NCBI GenBank assembly: GCA_021647365.1
Contig: JAKIUW010000013.1
Span: 1 to 64,000, forward strand
Direction of reading: 5' to 3'
DNA from: Cocleimonas sp.
GTDB lineage: Bacteria; Pseudomonadota; Gammaproteobacteria; Thiotrichales; Thiotrichaceae
Length of the DNA stretch: 64,000 nucleotides
The notes below the pieces were generated by a model. It was not told the DNA's origin. It saw only the letters and a list, made by a program, of their open reading frames with translations, and did not search any database. This document shows, in pieces, positions 1-9,068 of this stretch; positions within the stretch are counted from its first letter, which is position 1, and every line of letters begins with the position of its first letter. Position numbers and translations under genes: made by a program.

Positions 1-138
1 GAGAAGACTGTATTATGATGTGCCATGCTTGATTCCTTCTTTGATTCAATGACTTATTGCTAAGACAATTTTATCAGATTTTGGAGTCAGGCACTTACTT
101 TTTATGTTAACGGGACAGTAGTGGCTTGTACTATAATA

Positions 139-744
139 TTAACGCTTTTGTCTGCGTGCGCGTAAGAAATAACCCGCTATAAAACCGAATAAGACACTCA
201 CTAAACCCGCAATAAGTGCTACCTTTATCAGGTAGCTTCTCATCTCATTATAAATAGCATTATCATAAAAATTAGTGCCTAAATGCAAAGCAACAATACG
301 CCATTTGCTGTCGGTGTCTTTGATAACGGTTGCTGTCCAACGGGTGTTTAAGTCAAGGTCGCGACCATCGGTGAGTTTGTATTTTTCAATGCCGCTACCA
401 CGAACGATTCCCATGGTTTTATTGTTATAAAGCTCAGTGAGTGCATCAGGCTTTAATGACATTTTAAGCGAAACTAAATAACCGCCTTCGCCAAACCATT
501 CTTTAAAATAGGCTGCTATCTCAGGGTGTGATGAAATGGTGTTTTGATTAACTGTCGTGACGCGTAAATCTTTATGAAAGTATTGGGCTAAGTCCGAGTA
601 TTTTTCAGTATTTACGGCGGCCTCAATACCAGTAAGGAGTGCACGAAGCTCGGTATGGATTTCAGCATCTGGTTCTGCGGCGGTCGTTATGAAAGGTGTG
701 CTAAAGACTGAATATAGAATAAATGTTAATAGTAGCTGTTTCAT
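139..744 (-). CDS. Membrane-anchored NTF2-like (SnoaL/DUF4440-type) protein
   Basis: 201 residues. An N-terminal signal peptide (residues 1-22, ending TTAA) precedes a globular domain of about 120 residues whose pattern fits the NTF2-like/SnoaL fold: a helix with LTGIEAAVNTEKYSDLAQYF, then HKDLRVTTVN, and a closing strand WTATVIKDTDSKWRIVALH. One C-terminal membrane helix (about 170-194) is followed by a basic RARRQKR tail. It is therefore probably exported, anchored at its C-terminus and folded in the periplasm. NTF2-like domains are either small enzymes or ligand-binding folds; no catalytic residue can be assigned. It lies alone on the minus strand after livF, with a repeat copy between them. 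Function unknown. Confidence 0.7.
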   Translation of the reverse strand: MKQLLLTFILYSVFSTPFITTAAEPDAEIHTELRALLTGIEAAVNTEKYSDLAQYFHKDLRVTTVNQNTISSHPEIAAYFKEWFGEGGYLVSLKMSLKPDALTELYNNKTMGIVRGSGIEKYKLTDGRDLDLNTRWTATVIKDTDSKWRIVALHLGTNFYDNAIYNEMRSYLIKVALIAGLVSVLFGFIAGYFLRARRQKR

Positions 745-782
745 GAGTACTCCTTCATTTATGCAAATATTTTTATGTTATA

Positions 783-806
783 TCATGTAAAAGTGGGGGG
801 GTGTGC
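783..806 (+). repeat. G-tract repeat copy (class A)
   Basis: Full consensus copy (CATGTAAAAGTG, seven G, TGTGC) between livF (stop 28 nt away) and the start of the NTF2-like gene. It is antisense to both genes. Confidence 0.9.
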
Positions 807-833
807 ATTTTATTCTATCTGAGGATTAGGGGG

Positions 834-1553
834 TTATATTGTTCTTTCAGTGACGCCTAAGTATCGTACACTTACATCTTCGGTTAATTCTTTGGGCGTT
901 CCATGCCAAACTGTTTGTCCTTTTTCTAAAATAAAACAGTTATCACAAACGGGTAAGAGTTCTTTTAATGTTTTATCAACAATCAGTATTGATTGTCCCT
1001 CACTTCGTAATTGTTGGATGGCCGCCCAAATTTCTTGCCGAATAATGGGGGCGAGTCCTTCGGTGGCTTCATCTAAAATTAAAAGCTTTGGGTTGGTGAG
1101 TAGGGCGCGCCCAATGGCAAGCATTTGTTGTTCGCCACCAGAAAGCGTAGCGGCGTATTGATTGCTACGCTCTTTGAGCCGAGGAAAAAGCTGGTGGATT
1201 TTTGCTGTATCCCATAAACCTGTTCGTGCTGTCGCGATAAGATTTTCATGAACGGTTAGATTAGCAAAACAGCGCCGACCTTCAGGCACAAGCCCTAAAC
1301 CAAGTTGCGCGGCTTTGTGCGAGGCTAATCCGATAAGATTTTTATCAGCAAAAGTAATACTGCCTTTTTTCGCAGGTGTGAGCTGGCAAATAGAGCGAAT
1401 CGTTGTGGATTTCCCTACGCCATTACGCCCCATCAACGCGACAACTTCGCCAGCTTTTATGGATAAGCTCACATCAAATAAGGCTTGGGATGCGCCGTAG
1501 AATGTTTCTATGTTTTGTATGTTTAGAAGCATACTCTCATCCAAAGCTCTCAT
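834..1553 (-). CDS. livF: Branched-chain amino-acid type ABC transporter ATPase LivF
   Basis: One of two cytoplasmic ATPases driving a LivHMGF-type importer. Walker A GRNGVGKST lies at residues 42-50, the ABC signature LSGGEQQ near 140, and Walker B LLILDEATEG follows. I place the start at 1553 (MRALDESM, 239 residues) because AAGGAG stands 7 nt upstream inside the end of livG; the longer reading frame up to 1682 only overlaps livG. The LivG stop is 4 nt away, so the two are translationally close. It is the last gene of livK-H-M-G-F. The substrate could be an amino acid, an amide or another small organic acid; sequence alone does not decide. Confidence 0.93.
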   Translation of the reverse strand: MRALDESMLLNIQNIETFYGASQALFDVSLSIKAGEVVALMGRNGVGKSTTIRSICQLTPAKKGSITFADKNLIGLASHKAAQLGLGLVPEGRRCFANLTVHENLIATARTGLWDTAKIHQLFPRLKERSNQYAATLSGGEQQMLAIGRALLTNPKLLILDEATEGLAPIIRQEIWAAIQQLRSEGQSILIVDKTLKELLPVCDNCFILEKGQTVWHGTPKELTEDVSVRYLGVTERTI

Positions 1554-1557
1554 TTTA

Positions 1558-2334
1558 TTACTCCTTGCCCAGATAAGCTTCGCGCACGATGGGTGAAGCT
1601 TGGATTTCTTTGGGCGTGCCTGAGAAAACGATCTTCCCATAAAGTAGCACGGAGATTCTATCTGAAAGCTGAAAGACAGCATCCATATCGTGCTCGATCA
1701 GTAATATTGGAATTTCGGTTTTTAACGCTTCTAAAAAACCAATTAACCCCGCTGTGCTTGCAGGATCAAGTCCCGCCATGGGCTCATCGAGTAATAGAAC
1801 TTTAGGCTTAAGTGCGAGGGCGCAAGCAACTTCTAACTCGCGGCGCTTGCCATGTGAAAGTTCGCTGGTTCGTGTGTCTGCAAATTCCTCAATGTTTAAC
1901 TGTTTTAAAATATTGTCGGCAGTCTCTATTAAACTTTTGTCACGGCTAATGGCTTTCCAAAAGTGGAAGCTTGAACCTTGCTGTGCTTGCACGGCTAACA
2001 TCACATTGCGTCTTACAGATAGATCCATGGCTAGGCAAGAAACTTGAAAACTTCTGCCCAGCCCAAGACGACTGCGCTTAGCAACGCTAAGCTTGGAGAT
2101 GTTTTTATTCTCTAACCAAACAGTGCCAGAATCAGGTTTTAGCCAGCCTGTTATTTGGGCGATGAGCGTTGATTTTCCTGCGCCATTGGGACCAATCAAG
2201 GTATGAATTTCACCTTTTTTCACGTCAAAACTTACATTGTCGGTTGCAGTTAATGCACCAAATGATTTATTTAGTGCTTCAACTTTTAAAACTGTACTTC
2301 TTGAAACAGTGTTACTTGAAATAGCCTCAGTCAT
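1558..2334 (-). CDS. livG: Branched-chain amino-acid type ABC transporter ATPase LivG
   Basis: 258 residues. Walker A GPNGAGKST is at 48-56, the variant signature LSHGKRRELEVA that is usual for LivG lies near 155, and Walker B VLLLDEPMAGLDP follows. The gene overlaps the end of livM by 8 nt and is followed 4 nt later by livF, so livM, livG and livF are one transcript. LivG pairs with LivF as an ATPase heterodimer on the cytoplasmic face of the LivHM permease. The first 15 residues (MTEAISSNTVSRSTV) are a short family-variable extension. Confidence 0.94.
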   Translation of the reverse strand: MTEAISSNTVSRSTVLKVEALNKSFGALTATDNVSFDVKKGEIHTLIGPNGAGKSTLIAQITGWLKPDSGTVWLENKNISKLSVAKRSRLGLGRSFQVSCLAMDLSVRRNVMLAVQAQQGSSFHFWKAISRDKSLIETADNILKQLNIEEFADTRTSELSHGKRRELEVACALALKPKVLLLDEPMAGLDPASTAGLIGFLEALKTEIPILLIEHDMDAVFQLSDRISVLLYGKIVFSGTPKEIQASPIVREAYLGKE

Positions 2335-3346
2335 GGCGCTTATCTCCCGCCAGTAACTGCATTAATCCACCTTTGGCAAATAGTACGATCATAAGCAGAA
2401 TCAACCCAAGGAATAGCTTCCAATGTTCGGTATAGCCGCCAATAAAGGTTTCGAGTAAAACAAATAATGTTGCACCAATAACGGGGCCGTATAAACGTCC
2501 AACACCACCCAATAATATGAAAATAATAATCTCGCCTGACATTTGCCAGCTCATTAAATCAGGACTGACAAAGCGGTTCAAATCAGCAAAGAGTGCGCCC
2601 GCTAGCCCCGTGATAATGGCTGAGAGTATAAAAGCCGTAAGTTTGATGGGATAGGGGTTGATGCCCACTGTGGCTAGTCGTATATCATTCATGCGGGCGA
2701 CATCAAGCGCTGCGCCAAAGCGTGCAGCCATAATGCGTGAGGTGAGCGCTAGTGAGATGACAAGTATGCCAAAGCAAATGGCAAAAAAGCTGATTTCGTT
2801 ATCGGTATCAAGCAAAGGAAATTGATTTCTAGCCAACATTAACAAGCCATCTTCACCGCCATAAGTGGGAAATGAAACGGCAAAATAGTAAATCATTTGA
2901 GCAAAGGCGAGCGTAATCATTATGAAATAAACGCCCGTGGTACGAATGGAAATTAGGCCGATGATTAATGCAAAAAATGCTGTGACTAAAATTGAAATTA
3001 GCCAGATAAGAATCATTTGGTTTGTACCAGAAACTCCGCTGATAAATTCAGAACTTTCACCAAAGTGAAAAGCCGCGATGCCAGAAACATACGCACCCAA
3101 GCCAAAGAAAGCCGCATGACCCAAGCTGACCATTCCGCCGTAACCTAGTGCGAGGTTTAAACCGACACCCGCAATAGCAAAAATCACCACACGGCTGACA
3201 AGATTCACATAGTAGCTTTCTCCGCTAAGGTACAAGCCGATTGCAACGATTAACAGGGTGATAAGGATAATGCCATTAACAATGATTTCCCGTTTACGCG
3301 AGGTGCGGGAAGTAATAGGCATTGTATTTTGTGATGAGTTATCCAT
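2327..3346 (-). CDS. livM: Branched-chain amino-acid type ABC permease LivM
   Basis: About 339 residues with a short polar N-terminus and then about nine hydrophobic segments. The family pattern GVGLNLALGYGGMVSLGHAAFFGLGAY is readable near residue 75, and FILLGGVGRLYGPVIGA lies near the C-terminus. I choose ATG at 3346 (MDNSSQNT), which overlaps the livH stop by 8 nt; the reading frame extends to a TTG at 3379, but that start would overlap livH by about 40 nt. It forms the membrane channel with LivH. Confidence 0.92.
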   Translation of the reverse strand: MDNSSQNTMPITSRTSRKREIIVNGIILITLLIVAIGLYLSGESYYVNLVSRVVIFAIAGVGLNLALGYGGMVSLGHAAFFGLGAYVSGIAAFHFGESSEFISGVSGTNQMILIWLISILVTAFFALIIGLISIRTTGVYFIMITLAFAQMIYYFAVSFPTYGGEDGLLMLARNQFPLLDTDNEISFFAICFGILVISLALTSRIMAARFGAALDVARMNDIRLATVGINPYPIKLTAFILSAIITGLAGALFADLNRFVSPDLMSWQMSGEIIIFILLGGVGRLYGPVIGATLFVLLETFIGGYTEHWKLFLGLILLMIVLFAKGGLMQLLAGDKRHD

Positions 3347-4262
3347 TGGCAGGGAATAAACCTTGAGGACGAAAAGCAAGAATAAGAGCCATCAATATAT
3401 AAACAAGAATGGAAGATAAAGATGCACTCAGTGACGCAAGGTTGTCGGCATTATCCATAAATAAATCAAGCAAAGAAGGAAGAAAAACGCGACCCATGGT
3501 GTCAACAAAGCCGACTAAAATAGCTGCAATTAAAGCCCCTTTAACCGATCCTATACCACCAATTACAATCACTACCAGCGCAAGAATTAACACAGGCTCG
3601 CCCATGCCAACTTCAACTGAACGTAACGCGCCAACTAATGAGCCTGCAAGCCCTGCCAAAGCAGCGCCTAACGCAAAAACAACGGTGTAAATGGTGCGAA
3701 TATCAACGCCCAAAGCCGCTATCATTTCTCTATCGGATTCGCCTGCACGGATACGCATTCCCAGCCGTGTTTTTGTAATCAATAAATACAGACCGTAAGC
3801 AATAACCAAACCGATAATGATGATGAGTAAACGATACACGGGGTAGCTTCCGCCATCCCAAAGAGGGAGTGAACCTGATAGCCATTTTGGAACGCTAAGA
3901 TACAAAGGAGAAGCGCCAAAAATCCAACTTGTGCCTTCAGAAATAATAAGAATCAGCGCGAAAGTTGCCAGTACTTGATCAAGATGATCACGGTTATATA
4001 GTTTGCGAATAACAACGACTTCAATCAACGCCCCTGCAATTGCCGCACCGCCAAAACCTGCTAGTAAGCCCAATAAAAAAGAGCCAGTGGTATTGCTTAC
4101 CCAAGCACAGCAAAAAGCACCGATCATATAGAGCGAGCCGTGCGCTAGATTGATTAAACCCATTACGCCAAAAACCAAGGTCAAACCTGCCGCCATTAAA
4201 AATAGCGTCATGCCCAGTTGTAAGCCGTTTAGGAGTTGCTCAAAGAGAAGTAGGGAGGTCAT
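3339..4262 (-). CDS. livH: Branched-chain amino-acid type ABC permease LivH
   Basis: 307 residues from ATG 4262 (MTSLLLFEQLLNGLQLG). Eight or so membrane helices. LivH signatures are AAGLTLVFGVMGLINLAHGSLYMIGA near residue 25 and VIVIGGIGSVKGALIAAILVGFVDT near 225. The reading frame continues upstream to a GTG at 4304, but those 14 codons run into the 29-bp inverted repeat at 4280-4420, so they are probably not coding. No good ribosome binding site is visible before 4262, so the start is less certain than the identity. Confidence 0.9.
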   Translation of the reverse strand: MTSLLLFEQLLNGLQLGMTLFLMAAGLTLVFGVMGLINLAHGSLYMIGAFCCAWVSNTTGSFLLGLLAGFGGAAIAGALIEVVVIRKLYNRDHLDQVLATFALILIISEGTSWIFGASPLYLSVPKWLSGSLPLWDGGSYPVYRLLIIIIGLVIAYGLYLLITKTRLGMRIRAGESDREMIAALGVDIRTIYTVVFALGAALAGLAGSLVGALRSVEVGMGEPVLILALVVIVIGGIGSVKGALIAAILVGFVDTMGRVFLPSLLDLFMDNADNLASLSASLSSILVYILMALILAFRPQGLFPANG

Positions 4263-4279
4263 ATTGAAAAGACTTTTTT

Positions 4280-4420
4280 GCCACGGAAGGACACGGAAAA
4301 ACACGGAAAATAAACAAAGACATGACCCTCTTTTCTTCGAAAAAAAGGGGTAAATTAAATGTAGTTGTTTTTTAAACTTCTAGCTTTTCACTTCCGTGTT
4401 TTTCCGTGTCCTTCCGTGGC
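4280..4420. repeat. Long inverted repeat, class B (CACGGAAAA type)
   Basis: Two perfect 29-bp arms, 4280-4308 and 4392-4420, are exact reverse complements and are separated by 83 nt. Each arm is itself a degenerate tandem of CCACGGAAGGA / CACGGAAAA units. It sits between livK and livH on the minus strand and would fold into a strong hairpin in the transcript. It could reduce readthrough from livK into the permease genes, which would fit the usual excess of binding protein over permease. A related pair is at 16306-16378. Confidence 0.85.
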
Positions 4421-4432
4421 AAAAATTATCTT

Positions 4433-5569
4433 TTAAAGTGCGCAGTCTTTAGCATAAGCATCTTGATGATCTGTAAATGCTTTTTTGATGATTTTGTTGG
4501 TAAGAATATCGCCTTCTTTAACCACTTCGCGCACGTAAATATCCTGAATCGGGAAGTTGTTATTGCCAAACTTAAAGTTACCACGAGGTGATGCAAAGTC
4601 AGCCGCTTTTAATGCTTTACGAAAAGCATCTTTATCACTTGTAGGTGATTTTTTCAAAGCCGATAATATCAAATTTGCCGCATCATAACCTTGGCTGGCG
4701 TACAAAGAAGGTAGGCGCTTATATTCTTTTTGGAAAGCGGCAACAAACGTTTTATTTGCTTCGTTATCTAAATCCTTATTCCATTGCGATGAGTTTTTAA
4801 CGCCAAGTGCAGCTTCGCCCACGGCTTTGAGAATACCTTGATCAAAAGAAAATGCAGGGCCCATGACAGGAATCTTAGAACCTGATTGTGAGTATTGCTT
4901 CATAAACGCGATGCCCATGCCGCCTGGTAAAAAGAAGAATACAGAATCTGCACCCGAGGCTTTGATTTTTGCAATTTCAACCGCGTAATCTTTCTGTCCT
5001 AATTTGGTGTAAATCTCACCTGCTACATCACCTTTAAAAAAGCGTTTGTAGCCCATTAAAGCATCTTTACCTGCGGGGTAGTTTGGCGCAAGAATAAATG
5101 TTTTCTTGTGTCCCGCATCATTGGCGTAGTTCCCCATAGCTTCGTGTAAATTATCATTCTGCCATGCAACATTGAATGAGTTTTTATGACAACCTTTACC
5201 CGCAAGTGCAGAAGGGCCAGCATTAGGGCTAATGTAGAACACATCTTTTTTAACCGCAGAGGGGATAACTGCCATCGCAAGGTTAGAGAAGATAATGCCC
5301 GTTAAAATATCGACTTTTTCTTTTTGGATAAATTTATCAGCGATTTGTACCGCTTTTGCAGGCTTACGCCCATCGTCTTCAATCAATAACTCCACGTCTT
5401 TATTGTCAGATAGGCTCAATGCGAGTTTGAAACCATCGCGCACATCAATACCAAGGCTAGAACCACCGCCTGATAGAGTCGTAATCATGCCAACTTTTGT
5501 TTTTGCCATTGCGGTAGTGCTGATAGAAAGCGTTAAAGCAGTGATACCTGCCACGATAAACTTATTCAT
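4433..5569 (-). CDS. livK: ABC transporter periplasmic substrate-binding protein, LivK-like
   Basis: 378 residues. A signal peptide (1-22, cleaving after TTAMA) precedes a type I periplasmic binding fold: KTKVGMITTLSGGGSSLGIDVRDGFKLAL, then GIIFSNLAMAVIPSAV, NDNLHEAMGNYA and LYASQGYDAANLILSAL. AAGGAG lies upstream of the ATG. As first gene of livK-H-M-G-F it supplies ligand specificity. The sequence looks closer to the amide/aromatic-acid branch of this family than to strict leucine-binding proteins, but the ligand cannot be read from sequence. A long inverted repeat separates it from livH. Confidence 0.9.
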   Translation of the reverse strand: MNKFIVAGITALTLSISTTAMAKTKVGMITTLSGGGSSLGIDVRDGFKLALSLSDNKDVELLIEDDGRKPAKAVQIADKFIQKEKVDILTGIIFSNLAMAVIPSAVKKDVFYISPNAGPSALAGKGCHKNSFNVAWQNDNLHEAMGNYANDAGHKKTFILAPNYPAGKDALMGYKRFFKGDVAGEIYTKLGQKDYAVEIAKIKASGADSVFFFLPGGMGIAFMKQYSQSGSKIPVMGPAFSFDQGILKAVGEAALGVKNSSQWNKDLDNEANKTFVAAFQKEYKRLPSLYASQGYDAANLILSALKKSPTSDKDAFRKALKAADFASPRGNFKFGNNNFPIQDIYVREVVKEGDILTNKIIKKAFTDHQDAYAKDCAL

Positions 5570-5654
5570 TGTTTCTCCTTGGGGTTATGTTTTACAACAG
5601 AGTATAGCTATTTCAGAAGATAAAAATAGCTAAAAAAGAGGAGCAACTTTAATG

Positions 5655-5679
5655 ATGGTGTAAAACTGGGGGGGTGTGC
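5655..5679 (+). repeat. G-tract repeat copy (class A, AACTG variant)
   Basis: Variant with TGTAAAACTG and seven G then TGTGC. It lies in the divergent livK/yaeQ intergenic region, ending 36 nt before the yaeQ ATG. This is one of the few copies upstream of two starts rather than after a stop. Confidence 0.85.
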
Positions 5680-5714
5680 TTTAATAGCACCATTCTTATA
5701 TATAAAATAACGCT

Positions 5715-6242
5715 ATGGCTATCAGCTCCACAATCAACAAAATCACGCTCAATATTGCCAATATGGATCAGTATTATTACCAAACACACGAGCTAACTGT
5801 CGCACAACATCCCTCAGAAACTGACCTGCGTTTTATGATGCGGGTGATTGCTTTTGTGGCAAATGCCAATGATTCATTGAGCTTTACCAAAGGTTTAAGC
5901 ACGGATGATGAGCCTGATCTTTGGCAAAAATCGCTAACGAATGAAATCGAATACTGGATTGATTTGGGTCAGCCTGATGAGAAGCGAATTCGCAAGGCTT
6001 GCGGTCGTGCCGACAAAGTAATTATCTACACCTACCACGAGCGCAAAGCCCATGTTTGGTGGGAGCAAATTGCGGCTAAATTACAGCGTTTTGATAACCT
6101 CACTGTGTTTCATATTAGTGCCGAAGGTGTAGAGGCGCTGGTGCAGCGCAATATGGAGCTGCAATGTAATATTCAAGAGGGTGAAATGGTTTTGAGTGAT
6201 GATGAAATTAGCGTTGTTGTAAGTATAGAGGAGCGAAACTAA
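5715..6242 (+). CDS. yaeQ: YaeQ family protein
   Basis: 175 residues, the usual YaeQ length. Family signatures are visible throughout: ELTVAQHPSETDLRFMMR near residue 30, FTKGLSTDDEPDLW near 58, WIDLGQPDEKRIRKACGRAD near 85, and HVWWEQ near 112. YaeQ proteins have a PD-(D/E)XK nuclease-like fold; the D of DDEP and the E and K of DEKRIRKA are conserved. Cellular role remains poorly defined (E. coli YaeQ was once proposed as an RfaH suppressor). No clear ribosome binding site. Its TAA overlaps the ATG of the next gene (TAATG), implying coupled translation. Confidence 0.9.
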   Translation: MAISSTINKITLNIANMDQYYYQTHELTVAQHPSETDLRFMMRVIAFVANANDSLSFTKGLSTDDEPDLWQKSLTNEIEYWIDLGQPDEKRIRKACGRADKVIIYTYHERKAHVWWEQIAAKLQRFDNLTVFHISAEGVEALVQRNMELQCNIQEGEMVLSDDEISVVVSIEERN

Positions 6243-7591
6243 TGTTTACTGATTTACGAAAAACCCAGCGCGCCTATTTGTCTCTTACGGAAGCTTTGGC
6301 AAAATTATCAGCAGAACAACCTGGGCAATCTATAATTCAAGGTGCGATAAAACGAGGCTACTTTGTGCCAGAAGAAGATGATCTGGTTTGGTCGCTTATC
6401 TCGCGTTATCTCACGATTCGTTCAGGCTTTTGGGAGATTATCAATGATATGTCCGCCCACTTTTCAGATGATATTGAAAATGTAAAAACCATCGACGATT
6501 GGCGCCATTTTTTATTGGGCTATGCTTCATCCTGCCAAGCCGTGCGTATGGCGCGCTTGCTGATTGATGAGTTGGCGAGCCATAAATTAGTGCAACGAAA
6601 AATCAATGAAGGCGCACCACAACATCGTATTCAACCCAAGGTTTTTACAGAGATTTATCAGTCATTAAGCGATACCGACAACGCCATGAAAATGCAGTAT
6701 ATGATGAATATGGTTGAGGCGAATAAAGACTTTATTAAGACCTTAGAGAATGATGATTACGTAGCTGAAATTGTAACTAACCTAGATATGCTGGAAGAAA
6801 CTCTTCACCCCAGCCAGCTTGCTTTCATCAAGCTGCGCTTCAAATACTTATGGCATGCGATAACCCGCCGAGGTGCAGTTTCAAAAAAGCTCACTTCATT
6901 TTTCATTTTAGAAAAAGCAGGGCGTGTGATTGCTGATTTGGGTATTCATGATGATAGCCGTGTGACGGATGAAATCAGAGAACAAGTTGCAGGGATTTTG
7001 CAATCAGGTGATGTGATTGTCACCCGCCACGATTTTGTCGCCAGCAATTTGTTTCTACCCGGTTATTGGCCGCACGCCGCATTGTATATAGGATCAGATA
7101 CTGAACGTGATGCATTAGGGGTACAAATAGAAGAAGCCATAGCCAATCGTTGGCAAGGTGAAATCCGTAGCCTAGAAGCACAAAAAGATGGCGTATTATT
7201 TCGCCCGCTGAGTGAAACCTTAGACGTAGATGAGTTTGTCGTCATTCGTCCACAACTGGATAAAGAGTTGTTAGTAAAAGGCTTAGAGCGCGCGGTACAA
7301 CATGAGGGCAAAGGCTATAACTTTGACTTCGACTTTTTTAGCTCAGATCAATTAGTGTGTACCGAAGTCGTCTTCCGCGCCTTTGATGGCTTAGGCGATA
7401 TTCAATTTAAGCTGATAGAGCGAGCAGGGCGCTTGAGTTTGTCAGCAGAAGATTTATTGGATATGGCGGTGAATGAGCGTGGTTTTACAACCGTTGCGGT
7501 TTTTGGTTTTGAGGGCTGTCAAAGTAAAGTGGTGCTTGGGGATAAAGCTTTGGGATTGCTGAAAAAGAGTTATGATCATGCTACTAGCTAG
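6242..7591 (+). CDS. YiiX/YebB-like (permuted NlpC/P60 fold) cysteine hydrolase
   Basis: 449 residues. About 250 N-terminal helical residues of unknown function precede a C-terminal permuted papain-like domain. GDVIVTRHDF opens that domain, the catalytic His is in GYWPHAALYIG and the catalytic Cys in SDQLVCTEVVFRAF, the His-before-Cys order typical of YiiX/YebB-like proteins. Such enzymes act on amide bonds in peptides or lipids. It has no signal peptide. The start overlaps the yaeQ stop by one base. Substrate unknown; the linkage to yaeQ is not something I can explain. Confidence 0.8.
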   Translation: MFTDLRKTQRAYLSLTEALAKLSAEQPGQSIIQGAIKRGYFVPEEDDLVWSLISRYLTIRSGFWEIINDMSAHFSDDIENVKTIDDWRHFLLGYASSCQAVRMARLLIDELASHKLVQRKINEGAPQHRIQPKVFTEIYQSLSDTDNAMKMQYMMNMVEANKDFIKTLENDDYVAEIVTNLDMLEETLHPSQLAFIKLRFKYLWHAITRRGAVSKKLTSFFILEKAGRVIADLGIHDDSRVTDEIREQVAGILQSGDVIVTRHDFVASNLFLPGYWPHAALYIGSDTERDALGVQIEEAIANRWQGEIRSLEAQKDGVLFRPLSETLDVDEFVVIRPQLDKELLVKGLERAVQHEGKGYNFDFDFFSSDQLVCTEVVFRAFDGLGDIQFKLIERAGRLSLSAEDLLDMAVNERGFTTVAVFGFEGCQSKVVLGDKALGLLKKSYDHATS

Positions 7592-7604
7592 CATGTATTT
7601 AAAA

Positions 7605-7628
7605 GCACCCCCCCCTTTTTACATGATG
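7605..7628 (-). repeat. G-tract repeat copy (class A, divergent)
   Basis: Minus-strand copy between two convergent genes. It departs from consensus by having A5 joined directly to G8 (the GT before the G run is lost) and TGC instead of TGTGC. The G tract length therefore varies. Confidence 0.8.
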
Positions 7629-7654
7629 TTTGTGATTTGTGTTATTTCAATATG

Positions 7655-9055
7655 TCATACCTTACTATCTAGGTAACGTTTGAGTTCTTTGGCTTCCTTC
7701 TTATCACCATCCATTTCTAAGGACATATTGACGTCCTTTAAAGATTTTTCAAAATCCATTTTTCTAGATAAGCAATATGCTCGGTCATATAACCACACGG
7801 ATTGTCTTCCATATTGCAGAGCTTCGCTCAAAAATGAAATACAATTATCGTATGACCTCTTTCCTGCTGCTATGTCGCCTTTATCTGCTGCTACATAACC
7901 CTGTAATAACCAAAGCCTTGGATTATTTTCAAAATATGGTTTTGTTTCATCAACAAAGTGCTGCATTGCACTCCAACTCCCTCCCCATCTGGGTTTCAGA
8001 TGGGTTATATATGCATAACGGTAGTGATAGCCCTTTGGGTTAATAGCAATAGCCTCATCCAGATAAACTTTCTTTTGTATGGAAGAACCACTCGATTTAG
8101 CAGTTATAATTAATAGGCTGTACAGAGGCAACAATGAGTTATCGATGGATTTGGCTTTTAGTAAATTTTGATGCGCCTTCCTATGTAATTTAGCGTATAA
8201 GGAAAACTGTTCTGGAGTGGTATGACTTTTATATTTAGCACCTCTAGCATTATAACCCGCTTCAGTATAATAAGCTCCTCGAACCATATAAGCATACGCT
8301 GAATGAGTACTTTTAACCCATTTATTCAGCACTCCTAGACGAATATTTTCTTCTAATGACATATCATATACTGTTTGTCGAAAGGGTATCTCCCAACTAA
8401 TATCGTCACTGACATTGTTGTGTAACTCACTCAATATTGATTCAACTTTAGAATAATGGCCTTTTTCCAGTAGTCCGCGAAGGTGACCTAGATCTGGGGT
8501 AGGATGACTTTGCATTTCTTTGAAAGCACTATATTGCGCAATTGCCTCAGAACTACTTCCTATTTTTTGATAACCGTTACCTCCCCAAACAAAAAAACTC
8601 ATAAGTATAAATAGGCTCAATAACGCAAGACCGATTTGTTTCGCTGTAACTAACTCCCAAATTGAATCCTTTTCATAACCATCCCGATCAATATCTCTAT
8701 CTTGTTGGGCACCAACAGACGAAGAGGAATCAATGCCAGATTCAACTAGAGATGCATCCGTGACTTCATCCTCTATTGGTACAAGTGACAAACTGTCAAA
8801 ATCAGATTCAAGAACTAATGGCATCCCCTCTATTCTAATCTGCACACCTGCTTTTTTTAAAGCGCTTGCATATTGAGAAGCCTTGGCTTGATTCAAGTCT
8901 TTTTTCACAACCGTTGAGATGCCACTGATTAAAGCCTCTGCCTGATTATTACTGATTTGAAGTAATATTTTTAGATTATTAACAACATCTTCTTTGGGAA
9001 ACCCTGACTCAATATTGCCAGTACAAACAACTTTCCACTTTTCTACTTGTTTCAT
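7655..9055 (-). CDS. DUF4034-type single-pass membrane protein with N-terminal alpha/beta domain
   Basis: 466 residues from ATG 9055 (MKQVEKWKVV); the frame extends to a TTG at 9085. Residues 1-80 form a small alpha/beta domain (WKVVCTGNIESGF ... LKKAGVQIRIEG) that resembles by eye the ribosomal L7/L12 C-terminal type. An acidic linker and one membrane helix (about 155-175, IGLALLSLFILMSFFVW) follow. The remainder has the DUF4034 pattern: YMVRGAYYTEAGYNARG, TPEQFSLYAKLHRKAHQNLLKA and HLKPRWGGSWSAMQHF, with TPR-like helices to the end. Function unknown. A 56-residue membrane protein gene starts just upstream on the same strand. Confidence 0.7.
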   Translation of the reverse strand: MKQVEKWKVVCTGNIESGFPKEDVVNNLKILLQISNNQAEALISGISTVVKKDLNQAKASQYASALKKAGVQIRIEGMPLVLESDFDSLSLVPIEDEVTDASLVESGIDSSSSVGAQQDRDIDRDGYEKDSIWELVTAKQIGLALLSLFILMSFFVWGGNGYQKIGSSSEAIAQYSAFKEMQSHPTPDLGHLRGLLEKGHYSKVESILSELHNNVSDDISWEIPFRQTVYDMSLEENIRLGVLNKWVKSTHSAYAYMVRGAYYTEAGYNARGAKYKSHTTPEQFSLYAKLHRKAHQNLLKAKSIDNSLLPLYSLLIITAKSSGSSIQKKVYLDEAIAINPKGYHYRYAYITHLKPRWGGSWSAMQHFVDETKPYFENNPRLWLLQGYVAADKGDIAAGKRSYDNCISFLSEALQYGRQSVWLYDRAYCLSRKMDFEKSLKDVNMSLEMDGDKKEAKELKRYLDSKV

Positions 9056-9068
9056 ATTTTGATTACAC

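Noticed and set aside
1..138. Gene or RNA in the first 138 nt
   Set aside because: No open frame with a start signal and no recognisable RNA fold; the piece is too short to judge.
4263..4304. N-terminal extension of livH from a GTG at 4304
   Set aside because: The extra 14 codons lie in or next to the class B inverted repeat and do not resemble LivH.
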